NCBI GenBank assembly: GCA_012271025.1
Contig: JAAXHF010000415.1
Location: 1-11,221, forward strand
DNA from: Deltaproteobacteria bacterium
GTDB taxonomy: Bacteria > Desulfobacterota_B > Binatia > Bin18
Length of the DNA: 11,221 bases
Direction of reading: 5' to 3'
The translations under genes were made by a program, and so were the position numbers. The notes under the pieces are model-generated. The model saw only the letters and a program-made list of their open reading frames with translations. It was not told where the DNA came from and did no database searches. Shown in pieces: positions 1 through 6,593 of this stretch (its first letter is position 1; each line of letters starts with the position of its first letter).

Positions 1-164
1 GCCTGGAGCAGCTGTCGCTTGAGGACTGGCAGGGCTTCTCGTCGGCATTTGAGTCCGACCTGCTGCCCCGCCTGAGCCTGGAGGCGGCGGTCGACCGGCG
101 CCGCTCGGCCGGCGGAACCGCGCGGGCCAACGTCCACAAACGCCTGCAAGAGATTGGGGTGTAA
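1..164 (+). CDS. argH: Argininosuccinate lyase, C-terminal end (5' partial)
   Basis: The reading frame is open from base 3 to the TAA at 162-164 and gives about 53 residues. The end of the protein has the typical ArgH tail: LSLEAAVDRR, then SAGGTA and a short basic helix (VHKRLQEIGV). ArgH splits argininosuccinate into arginine and fumarate, the last step of arginine synthesis, in the cytosol. The catalytic part lies outside the window, so activity cannot be judged. The next gene starts two bases after the stop, so the two are very probably co-transcribed. An argH - small lipoprotein - lysine-gene order is common in proteobacteria, which supports the call. The identification rests on the C-terminal motif and on synteny. 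Confidence 0.88.
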   Translation, partial: LEQLSLEDWQGFSSAFESDLLPRLSLEAAVDRRRSAGGTARANVHKRLQEIGV

Positions 165-166
165 AG

Positions 167-640
167 GTGACGTTTCATCGCAAGGCCGCAAGAGCGAGGC
201 AGGCGGCACTCCTGTGCGTCTGGGCAGTGAGCCTGTGGCTGATCGCCGCCTGCGGACACAAGACGCCGGTGTATCCGCCCGAACTCGTGGCGCCCCAGGC
301 CATCAGCGACCTGCGGCTGACGGCCAGCGACAGCGCCATTGAGCTGCGCTGGAACCGGCCCGAGACGTATGCCGACGGCCGCGGCATGGACGACCTGGGC
401 GGCTTTGTGGTGCTGCGCGCGGCCCAGCCCCAAGACGGACGGCTGGGCGAGTTCAGACGCCTGGCCACGATTCCGGTCGACGACCGCGACCGCTTTCGTC
501 AGACCCAGCGCTTCCGTTTCACCGACGCCCAGCTCCATGCCGGCACCCGCTATCAGTACCGCATTCAGGCGTTTACATTAGACGGGGACTATAGTATCCC
601 CTCGAACATGGTCCAGCACGTCTGGCAGGCCGGCTCGTAA
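167..640 (+). CDS. Small lipoprotein with fibronectin type III-like domain
   Basis: The protein has 157 residues and starts with GTG at 167, two bases after the argH stop; a GGGG run at 156-159, inside the argH end, can serve as SD. Residues 1-12 are basic, 13-26 are hydrophobic, and the lipobox LIAAC ends in Cys29, so this should be lipidated and membrane-anchored. The sequence after the Cys (CGHKTPVYPPE) resembles the CGxKGPLYxP motif of the LptM/YifL-type lipoprotein family, whose genes often sit next to dapF or lysA. Residues about 44-152 look like one FN3 domain (ISDLRLTASDSAIELRW at the start, TRYQYRIQAF near the end). The family's precise role here is unknown. The added FN3 domain makes it much longer than minimal LptM, so I do not give that name. 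Confidence 0.8.
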   Translation: MTFHRKAARARQAALLCVWAVSLWLIAACGHKTPVYPPELVAPQAISDLRLTASDSAIELRWNRPETYADGRGMDDLGGFVVLRAAQPQDGRLGEFRRLATIPVDDRDRFRQTQRFRFTDAQLHAGTRYQYRIQAFTLDGDYSIPSNMVQHVWQAGS

Positions 641-693
641 CACGCCCGCGCCCGCCGACCCGCGTGACACGGCCAACATATTGGAAGCCGACG

Positions 694-1530
694 ATGAAAC
701 TGCCTTTCACCAAAATGCACGGCATCAGCAACGATTATGTGTACGTTAACACCTTCTCGACCGCCGTGACCGATCCTCCCAGCCTGGCCCGGCGGCTGAG
801 CGAACGGCGGACCGGCATTGGCGGCGACGGCCTGATCCTGATCTGTCCCTCGCCCACCGCCCACGCCCGCATGGAGATGTATAACGCCGACGGCAGCCGG
901 GGAGCGATGTGCGGCAACGGGATCCGGTGTGTGGGCAAATACGTCTACGACCACGGCCTGGCCCGCGACAATCCCTTGAAAATTGATACCGACTCGGGCC
1001 TCAAGGTCCTCTTTCTGGAGCTTGAAGACAGCGCCGTCGTGCGGGTGACGGTCGATATGGGCGAGCCGATTCTCGACGGCCGACAGATTCCGCTCGCCAC
1101 ACCGGGCCAGATGATCGATCAGCCCCTGACGGTTGACGGGACGGCATATCAGGTCACCTGCGTGTCCATGGGCAACCCGCACTGTGTGACCTTTGTCGAG
1201 GATGTCGAGCCGCTGGCTCTGGAAACGCTGGGCCCCAAGTTCGAGCACCACCCCCTCTTCCCCGACCGGGTCAATACCGAATTCATCCAGGTCGTCAGTC
1301 CGACCGAGCTGAACATGCGGGTCTGGGAGCGCGGGTCCGGCGAAACCTGGGCGTGCGGCACCGGCGCCTGCGCAGCTGCGGTCGCCGCCATGCTGACCGA
1401 CAGGGCCGAGCGGCGGGTCAGCGTTCATCTGCGCGGTGGAGACCTTGACATCGAATGGCGAACAGCAGACGGGCACGTGTATATGACCGGTGCCGCCGAA
1501 GAAGTGTTTGAGGGCACGGTCGAGGTCTAG
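694..1530 (+). CDS. dapF: Diaminopimelate epimerase
   Basis: DapF interconverts LL- and meso-diaminopimelate, the step that supplies meso-DAP for lysine and peptidoglycan. The protein is 278 residues, normal for the family. Both active-site cysteines are visible: Cys73 in YNADGSRGAMCGNGIRC and Cys221 in ERGSGETWACGTGAC. The substrate-binding stretch around GNPHCV (160-165) is also present. I place the start at ATG 694 rather than the in-frame GTG at 664. GGAAG at 683-687 lies six bases before the ATG, and MKLPFTKMHGISNDYV is the usual DapF N-terminus; the GTG would add ten unrelated residues. The gene is 53 bases downstream of the lipoprotein gene and upstream of dapA and dapB on the same strand, so it is probably part of one operon. 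Confidence 0.96.
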   Translation: MKLPFTKMHGISNDYVYVNTFSTAVTDPPSLARRLSERRTGIGGDGLILICPSPTAHARMEMYNADGSRGAMCGNGIRCVGKYVYDHGLARDNPLKIDTDSGLKVLFLELEDSAVVRVTVDMGEPILDGRQIPLATPGQMIDQPLTVDGTAYQVTCVSMGNPHCVTFVEDVEPLALETLGPKFEHHPLFPDRVNTEFIQVVSPTELNMRVWERGSGETWACGTGACAAAVAAMLTDRAERRVSVHLRGGDLDIEWRTADGHVYMTGAAEEVFEGTVEV

Positions 1531-1553
1531 GACCCATGCTTTGACCTTTCAGC

Positions 1554-1594
1554 CACGGGGCAGCGTGGTCACCACTCACACCCCATGCCCCGTG
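1554..1594 (+). promoter_or_regulatory. Intercistronic inverted repeat in the dapA leader
   Basis: CACGGGGCA at 1554-1562 is perfectly complementary to TGCCCCGTG at 1586-1594, a 9-bp stem with a 23-base loop. The loop contains its own palindrome, GTGGT-C-ACCAC, at 1565-1575. The structure ends six bases before the dapA SD (GGAGG, 1601-1605). No T-run follows, so it is not a standard intrinsic terminator. It could be an mRNA processing or translation-control hairpin, or the inner palindrome could bind a protein. The function is inferred only from position. Confidence 0.45.
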
Positions 1595-1609
1595 CCATCC
1601 GGAGGCGTT

Positions 1610-2491
1610 ATGTTTGCGGGCTCATTTGTTGCACAGGTTACCCCCTTCAAGAACGGCCGGGTTGACGAACAGGCGCTGGCCGCCATGATCGAATGGCAGA
1701 TCGAGAGCGGCACGCACGGCATCGTACCGTGCGGCACAACCGGGGAGTCGGCCACCCTGTCGCACGAAGAACATACCCAGGTCGTCAAGCTGGCGGTCGA
1801 GGTCGTCAACAAACGCGTCCCGGTCATTGCAGGCACGGGGTCCAACTCGACCGCCGAGGCCATCCGGCTGACCCGCGAGGCTCAGGAGGTCGGGGCCGAC
1901 GGGGCGCTGATGATCTCGCCCTACTACAACCGGCCCACCCAGGAGGGCATTTATCAGCACTATAAAGCAGTCGCCCAGGCCGTGCCCGGCTTTCCGATCG
2001 TGTTTTACAATATCCCAGGGCGGACGGGCTCAAATATCGAGCCGGCGACCATGGCTCGCATGGCCGAACTCGACAATATCGTCGGGGTCAAGGAGGCCAC
2101 CGGGTCGATTGACCAAGTCATCAATATCCGGCTGGCGTGTGGGGACAAACTCGCCGTCCTGTCCGGCGAGGACGCGCTGACCTTCTCCATGATGGCGCTG
2201 GGCGGCAAGGGCGTGATCAGTACCGTCGCCAATGTCGCTCCCAAGCAAATGGCGGCGGTGGTCAACGCCGGCCTGGCCAAGGACTGGGACACGGCCTCGG
2301 CCCGGCAACTCGAACTGGTGCCGCTCATCCGGGCGGTCTTTCTCGAAACCAACCCCATTCCGGCCAAAACCGCCCTGGCCCTGATGGGCAAGTGTGAGTT
2401 GGAACTGCGCCTGCCCCTGGTCCCCATGGCCGAGGGCAATCTGGCCAAGCTGACCACCGCGCTCAAAGACGCCGGCTGTCTCGACAGCTAA
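1610..2491 (+). CDS. dapA: 4-Hydroxy-tetrahydrodipicolinate synthase
   Basis: DapA condenses pyruvate with aspartate semialdehyde, the first committed step towards DAP and lysine. The (beta/alpha)8 aldolase-class protein has 293 residues. Key residues fall at the same numbers as in the E. coli enzyme: Thr44 in CGTTGES, Tyr133 and Arg138 in FYNIPGRTG, and the Schiff-base Lys161 in GVKEATG. The frame is open further upstream, to 1490 inside dapF. The true start is ATG 1610, because GGAGG at 1601-1605 precedes it and MFAGSFVAQVTPF is a normal N-terminus. The gene follows dapF by 79 bases and precedes dapB by 92. The stop overlaps an ATG (TAATG at 2489-2493) that opens a 17-codon frame. Confidence 0.97.
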   Translation: MFAGSFVAQVTPFKNGRVDEQALAAMIEWQIESGTHGIVPCGTTGESATLSHEEHTQVVKLAVEVVNKRVPVIAGTGSNSTAEAIRLTREAQEVGADGALMISPYYNRPTQEGIYQHYKAVAQAVPGFPIVFYNIPGRTGSNIEPATMARMAELDNIVGVKEATGSIDQVINIRLACGDKLAVLSGEDALTFSMMALGGKGVISTVANVAPKQMAAVVNAGLAKDWDTASARQLELVPLIRAVFLETNPIPAKTALALMGKCELELRLPLVPMAEGNLAKLTTALKDAGCLDS

Positions 2492-2544
2492 TGCAAACAC
2501 GATTGCCCGTGGCACAAAGAGGAAACGTGTCCTCAACCACATGA
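2491..2544 (+). other. Possible 17-codon leader frame between dapA and dapB
   Basis: An ATG overlapping the dapA stop (TAATG) opens a 17-residue frame (MQTRLPVAQRGNVSSTT) that stops at TGA 2542-2544, inside the loop of the dapB-proximal hairpin. Ribosomes re-initiating here would cross the left arm of that hairpin. There is no lysine codon and no separate SD, so this is not a classic lysine attenuator peptide. It may be chance. Confidence 0.2.
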
Positions 2545-2565
2545 ACCTGTTGACACGTTTCCTCT
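2518..2565 (+). promoter_or_regulatory. 14-bp perfect inverted repeat upstream of dapB
   Basis: Bases 2518-2531 (AGAGGAAACGTGTC) and 2552-2565 (GACACGTTTCCTCT) are exact reverse complements with a 20-base loop. The SD of dapB (GAGGAGGG, 2568-2575) begins two bases after the right arm. CCTC at 2561-2564 can instead pair with GAGG at 2568-2571 and cover part of the SD. Forming the long stem would remove that blocking pair. There is no T-run, so a plain terminator is unlikely. The pairing is seen in the sequence; a regulatory switch is inference. Confidence 0.55.
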
Positions 2566-2583
2566 CTGAGGAGGGACACACGC

Positions 2584-3387
2584 ATGACGGCCAATGTCGT
2601 TGTCTGCGGCGCCGCCGGGCGCATGGGCAGGCTGCTGGTCAGCCTCATCCACGATCACGCCGCACTGCATCTGGTCGGCGCAGTTGAGGCGGCCGGTCAC
2701 TCGGCGGTGGGTAGCGATGCCGGGGAAGTGGCCGGGATAGGCGCGCTGGGCGTCAGCGTGGTTGATGACTACGCAGCGGTCGCCACACCGGATACCGTGG
2801 CCCTGGACTTCACCGTGGCCGAGGCCGCCCTGGACCATCTGCGCACCGCCGCGTCAATGGGCGCGGCAATTGCGATTGGGACCACTGGTCTATCCGCGGA
2901 ACAGCGGGCCGAGGCCGAACAGCTGGCCCCCCGGACACGAACCATCATCGCGCCGAATATGAGCGTAGGGGTGAATGTCCTGCTCAAGCTGGTCTCGGAT
3001 GCGGCGCGCATCCTGCAGGACGGTTTCGATCCCGAGGTCATCGAAATCCATCACCGCTATAAAATCGACGCCCCGAGCGGTACGGCCCTGGCCCTGGGCA
3101 GGACGATTGCCGAGGCCCAGGCCAAGGACTTCGAGGAGCAGGCGCGTTTCAGCCGGCACGGCATCACCGGCCAGCGCACCGACGAGGAAATCGGCGTTCA
3201 GTCCCTACGCGGGGGAGACGTGGTTGGCGATCATACCGTGATCTTTGCCGGTTTTGGCGAACGGCTGGAGCTGATCCACCGCTCGCAGAGCCGCGAGTGT
3301 CTGGCGCGCGGCGCGCTACGCGCCGCAGCCTGGCTGCCCGACCAGGCCCCGGGCCTGTACACCATGCGGGACGTGCTTGGCCTGTAA
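2584..3387 (+). CDS. dapB: 4-Hydroxy-tetrahydrodipicolinate reductase
   Basis: DapB reduces the DapA product with NAD(P)H to tetrahydrodipicolinate. The protein is 267 residues, the usual length. The N-terminal Rossmann motif is VVCGAAGRMGR (6-16). The catalytic and substrate loop EIHHRYKIDAPSGTAL (154-169) contains the expected catalytic His156 and Lys160, matching E. coli His159 and Lys163. Residues GTTG (99-102) and APNMSVGVN (123-131) are also typical. The start is ATG 2584 with a strong SD, GAGGAGGG, eight bases before it. The gene ends 16 bases from the stop of the convergent crotonase gene, so the dap operon probably ends here; I see no clear terminator hairpin in that gap. Confidence 0.97.
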   Translation: MTANVVVCGAAGRMGRLLVSLIHDHAALHLVGAVEAAGHSAVGSDAGEVAGIGALGVSVVDDYAAVATPDTVALDFTVAEAALDHLRTAASMGAAIAIGTTGLSAEQRAEAEQLAPRTRTIIAPNMSVGVNVLLKLVSDAARILQDGFDPEVIEIHHRYKIDAPSGTALALGRTIAEAQAKDFEEQARFSRHGITGQRTDEEIGVQSLRGGDVVGDHTVIFAGFGERLELIHRSQSRECLARGALRAAAWLPDQAPGLYTMRDVLGL

Positions 3388-3403
3388 GCCGCCGCGCCCG
3401 GAC

Positions 3404-4216
3404 TTATTTGCCCCGAAACTGGGGCTCGCGTTTTTCCAGAAAAGCCGCCACCGCCTCCCGGTGATCGTGGGTCTTGAACAGATAGTCGAGGCCAAAGGTC
3501 TCGGTCTGTACCGCCGCGTCAAAGTCGTTCTCCGCGCCCTGTTGCAGGGCCCGCTTGGCAACGGCCAGGGCCAGCGGCGGCAGCGACGCCATCTGGGCGG
3601 CCAGCTCGCGGGCGGCCGCCAGCAGCCCCTCGGCCGGCACGACCCGGTTGACCAGCCCCAACTCCAGGGCTTCCTGGGCCTTGACCATGCGGGCCGTATA
3701 GACCAGCTCCAGGGCCTTGGACAGCCCGATCAAACGCGGCAGCATGAAGGCCGAACCCAGCTCGGGGATGAGACCCATTTTGGCAAAAATGGCTCCCAGG
3801 CTGGCCTCCTGGGCCATGAGGCGGATGTCCTGGATCAGGGTCAGGGTCAGCCCGATGCCGACCGCCACGCCGTTGATGACGGCCAGGGTCGGCTTGGGAC
3901 AGTTGTGGATCGCGTACTGAAGACCGGAGCGGGGGTGGGCAATCGCGCCACCCCGAGCGGCCTCGGCCTGCCCGCCCTGCTCGCGCTGGTCAATGCCCTT
4001 CTGAAACACCCCGCCGATATCCGCCCCGGCACAGAAGCCGCGGCCCGCACCGGTCATCAGAATCACCCGCACGTCGTCGCGTTTGCCGAGCGACTCATAG
4101 GCGTGGGTCAGCTCATCGCCCATGCGGGTGGTGTAGGCGTTCAGTTTGTCGGGACGGTTGAGCGTGACGGTGGCTATGCTGTCCTGGACCTCAACACGGA
4201 TGTCTGTGTATTCCAT
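3404..4216 (-). CDS. Enoyl-CoA hydratase/isomerase (crotonase) family protein
   Basis: The 270-residue crotonase-fold protein acts on an acyl-CoA thioester. The first oxyanion-hole segment is GAGRGFCAGADI (56-67) and the second is INGVAVGIG (114-122). Aligning by eye to the mitochondrial hydratase, the two catalytic glutamates are replaced, by Thr124 and Phe144. A glutamate is present at position 152 in FAKMGLIPELGS. In this family that position holds the acid of delta3-delta2-enoyl-CoA isomerases, or the aspartate of PaaG-type isomerases. A double-bond isomerase is therefore more likely than a hydratase, though the substrate is unknown. The start is ATG 4216-4214 with AAAGG at 4226-4222 on the - strand. 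It is convergent with dapB and divergent from the phosphotransferase gene. Confidence 0.9.
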   Translation of the reverse strand: MEYTDIRVEVQDSIATVTLNRPDKLNAYTTRMGDELTHAYESLGKRDDVRVILMTGAGRGFCAGADIGGVFQKGIDQREQGGQAEAARGGAIAHPRSGLQYAIHNCPKPTLAVINGVAVGIGLTLTLIQDIRLMAQEASLGAIFAKMGLIPELGSAFMLPRLIGLSKALELVYTARMVKAQEALELGLVNRVVPAEGLLAAARELAAQMASLPPLALAVAKRALQQGAENDFDAAVQTETFGLDYLFKTHDHREAVAAFLEKREPQFRGK

Positions 4217-4321
4217 ATGCGCCTTTCAACCCAGCAGTGATGTCCGTAGGCTAGCCCATCCGCCGCTCAAGGCCAACGGGGGCGGCTTCGGCGGCTTGCA
4301 TCCCACCCGCCGGAACTTGTC

Positions 4322-4351
4322 TTGACAGTCCACCCCAAAAGTGAGTAGGAC
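4322..4351 (+). promoter_or_regulatory. Candidate sigma70-type promoter for the kinase operon
   Basis: TTGACA at 4322-4327 is an exact -35 consensus. A weak -10 (TAGGAC, 4346-4351) follows after 18 bases. The start codon of the next gene is at 4384, giving a leader of about 25 bases with SD GGGAGGG (4374-4380). The poor -10 suggests dependence on an activator or a wrong -10 assignment. Confidence 0.4.
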
Positions 4352-4372
4352 TGCCGGGTATCTGGCCAGTCC
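4326..4372. promoter_or_regulatory. Three CAGTCC half-sites in the divergent promoter region
   Basis: CAGTCC occurs at 4326-4331, inverted as GGACTG at 4348-4353, and again at 4367-4372 inside the small palindrome CCAG-TC-CTGG (4366-4375). The first pair forms a dyad that spans the candidate -35 and -10 boxes; centre distances are 22 and 19 bases, about two helical turns. This looks like an operator for a dimeric regulator, but no regulator gene is nearby. Confidence 0.35.
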
Positions 4373-4383
4373 TGGGAGGGTCC

Positions 4384-5484
4384 GTGCGACTGTTGCGCGA
4401 GGGATACAGCGAGTGTCTGTTTTTGCTGACTGACGAACGGTGGGGAACCATCGTCCGCAAACAGACCAAGCCCGAGATCAGCGGCAGCCTGCCGGCCGAG
4501 ATTGCCTGGCTCGAAGATGTCCCAGCCGCAGTCCACCACTATTTCCCCCAGGTCTTGCGCAGTCACAAACGCGCCGAGAACGGCCATCCGGTCTTTTATG
4601 ACATGCCGTATTTCGGTGAGGGCTGGGTGGCCCTGTCCGACCTGATCCTGAACCAGCAGCTCGACCGGGAACAGGAGTTGGCCCTGATTGGCCACGTCCT
4701 GCGGCTCATGTTTGAAGACATTTTTTCGATTACCTATCCCCAGGAAACCGCCGCCTACCCGGACAAGCTGGTCGGCCTGCTTGAGCACTACGCCCACCGG
4801 CTGTCCGAGCGGCCGGCCTTCGCCGGGCTGATGGCCGCAGCCAGCATCAGCGTCAACGGCACCAGCCTGCCCAATATCTTTTCCCTGCTGGCCGCTATCA
4901 AGGACACGGCCTGCCTGCGCCAGCAACTCCGCCCCCGGATCGTCCGCAAGGTCCACGGCGATCTGTATCCGGACAACATCCTGGTCTATGTCCCCAGCAT
5001 CGGCCTGCCCTGCCCCCAGCTGGTGCTGATCGACCCCCTGGCCCCGCTGGGGATTGGCCGGGGCGATTTTGCCATTGATATCGCCAAGTTCACCAGTTGG
5101 CTGTCGGCCGAGCTGTCCGCCCTGCGGCTCGGCCTGTTCTCGGTCACGGCTGAGCACGACGACCCGCGCGCCGACCCGGCCTTTTGCCTCCGGCTGCACA
5201 CCCAGGACCGGCAGCTCCAGGCCCTGGGCGACAGAGTCCTGCTGCACGGGCTGACGCGGCTGCTCGAAACAGCCGCCTGGGCGCGGCCGATCTGCGACAT
5301 GAACCAGAACTGGCAGCAGCGGGAGAGCTTCTACAAGGCTCTGTACGCCTTGAGCATGGTGCCGGTCGTGCCCGCCCCGCAGAATCTGGCCCGCTTTTTG
5401 ACCGGCCTCCAGCATCTGCACGATTTTGTGTCGGGCAGGGGCAGCCTCCAGCACGGCGTGAAGGCCACGCCGGCCCAGGGCTGA
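4384..5484 (+). CDS. Phosphotransferase of the aminoglycoside/choline-kinase fold (APH-like)
   Basis: The 366-residue protein has the protein-kinase-like motifs of the APH family (PF01636-type). IVRKQ near the N-terminus (23-27) has the candidate ATP-binding lysine. The Brenner-type catalytic loop is VHGDLYPDNIL (190-200), with Asp193 and Asn198. The metal-binding aspartate is Asp217 in LVLIDPLAP, followed by the conserved-looking GDFAIDIAKF (227-236). Such enzymes phosphorylate hydroxyl groups of small molecules (sugars, choline, antibiotics); the substrate here is unknown and resistance should not be assumed. The start is GTG 4384 with GGGAGGG at 4374-4380; no better ATG is visible. The LLM gene begins 16 bases after its stop, so the two are probably co-transcribed. 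Confidence 0.8.
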   Translation: MRLLREGYSECLFLLTDERWGTIVRKQTKPEISGSLPAEIAWLEDVPAAVHHYFPQVLRSHKRAENGHPVFYDMPYFGEGWVALSDLILNQQLDREQELALIGHVLRLMFEDIFSITYPQETAAYPDKLVGLLEHYAHRLSERPAFAGLMAAASISVNGTSLPNIFSLLAAIKDTACLRQQLRPRIVRKVHGDLYPDNILVYVPSIGLPCPQLVLIDPLAPLGIGRGDFAIDIAKFTSWLSAELSALRLGLFSVTAEHDDPRADPAFCLRLHTQDRQLQALGDRVLLHGLTRLLETAAWARPICDMNQNWQQRESFYKALYALSMVPVVPAPQNLARFLTGLQHLHDFVSGRGSLQHGVKATPAQG

Positions 5485-5500
5485 GCATAAAGGAGAGAGT

Positions 5501-6538
5501 ATGCGTTTTGGATTCTTCGATCAGCTGCCGTGTGACGACACCCAGTCCGAGCAGCAACGCTTTCAGGACATCCTGGCTCAGATTGAGGTCGGCGACCGGG
5601 TCGGCTTTGACGCGGTGTGGCTGGGCGAGCTGCACTTTGGTCGGCGCTCGTCCATCTCGGCCTCGCCGCTGATGATCCTGGCCGCCGCCGCCCAGCGCAC
5701 CCAACGCATTCGGCTCGGCACGGCGGTAACCCTGCTGCCCCTCCACAACCCGATCAAGATCGCCGAGGAGGCGGCCACGGCCGACGTGCTGAGCGGTGGT
5801 CGTCTGGAACTGGGCGTGGGTCGGGGCACCGCGCCGGTCCACTACCTGGGCTATAACGTGCCCCAGGAAGAGAGTCGGGAGCGCTTCGAGGAAGCCCTGG
5901 AGGTGATGCTCAAGGCCTGGACCCAGGAGTCGTTTTCCTACCAGGGCCGCTACTACCAGACCCAGGAGCTGTCGGTTGTGCCCAAGCCGCTCCAGAAGCC
6001 ACACCCCCCGATTCGCCTGGCCGCCAACAGCCCCGACACCTTCACCATTGCCGGACGGCTGGGCACACCCATTTTTGCCTCGCCGCTGATCAACCCGCCG
6101 GATAAACTGCGCGAGTACCTTGGCGTCCATCGGGACGCGCTGGGGTCTGAGGTGCGTCAAGACGTAGCCCTGATGTTTCCGATCCATGTGTCGGACAGCC
6201 GCGAGCAGGCGCGCCAGGAGTGCGAGGCCAGCCTGATGCACTTCTTCAAGGCGGCGGGCGAGCGGCTCAAGCCCCTGAGCACGGCTCCGGTCAAGAGTTT
6301 TGAGGCGTTTCAGCAGGTTCTGGAGCGGCTGGAGCGGGTCAACTACGACGGGGTGGACCGACGCATGGGCGTGTTTGGCGACCCGGCCCACTGCATTGAG
6401 CGCATCAAAGCCCTGCAGGAAGAGTTTCAGATGGACGAATTCATCGGCTACTTCAACCAGGGCGGGCTGATCGAGCCGACCACGGTCAGGCGCTCCATGG
6501 AGCTGTTTGCCACCGAGGTCATGCCCCACTGCCGATAG
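5501..6538 (+). CDS. LLM-class flavin-dependent oxidoreductase (luciferase-like)
   Basis: The 345-residue single-domain protein has a luciferase-like TIM barrel. Recognisable family features are MRFGFFDQLP at the start, AVWLGELHFG (38-47, the position of the usual W-x-x-E-H-H motif, here with His45), LGTAVTLLPLHNPIKIAEE (72-90), and GGRLELGVGRG (99-109). PPIRLAANSPDT (169-180) follows in the barrel. Members use FMNH2 or F420 to oxidise varied substrates; the cofactor and substrate cannot be told from the sequence. The start is ATG 5501 with AAGGAG at 5490-5495. It lies 16 bases after the APH-like gene and 55 before the lipase-like gene. The shared strand and spacing suggest an operon. Confidence 0.9.
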   Translation: MRFGFFDQLPCDDTQSEQQRFQDILAQIEVGDRVGFDAVWLGELHFGRRSSISASPLMILAAAAQRTQRIRLGTAVTLLPLHNPIKIAEEAATADVLSGGRLELGVGRGTAPVHYLGYNVPQEESRERFEEALEVMLKAWTQESFSYQGRYYQTQELSVVPKPLQKPHPPIRLAANSPDTFTIAGRLGTPIFASPLINPPDKLREYLGVHRDALGSEVRQDVALMFPIHVSDSREQARQECEASLMHFFKAAGERLKPLSTAPVKSFEAFQQVLERLERVNYDGVDRRMGVFGDPAHCIERIKALQEEFQMDEFIGYFNQGGLIEPTTVRRSMELFATEVMPHCR

Positions 6539-6593
6539 GCGGGCTCGACGGCCAGGCGACGGCGCAGGACCGCATCCGGCCCGCTTGCGGACG

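Noticed and set aside
589..1476. 295-codon open frame on the - strand
   Set aside because: It is the antisense shadow of dapF, whose catalytic motifs are unambiguous.
2491..2583. Lysine riboswitch between dapA and dapB
   Set aside because: The gap is only 92 bases, too short for the roughly 170-base lysine aptamer, and it shows one simple inverted repeat instead of a five-helix junction.
3377..4240. 287-codon open frame on the + strand
   Set aside because: It is the antisense shadow of the crotonase gene, with a Gly/Gln-rich translation and no domain.
4267..5454. 395-codon open frame on the - strand
   Set aside because: It is antisense to the APH-like gene, which has clear kinase motifs. 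The translation is Gln/Gly-rich without any family pattern.
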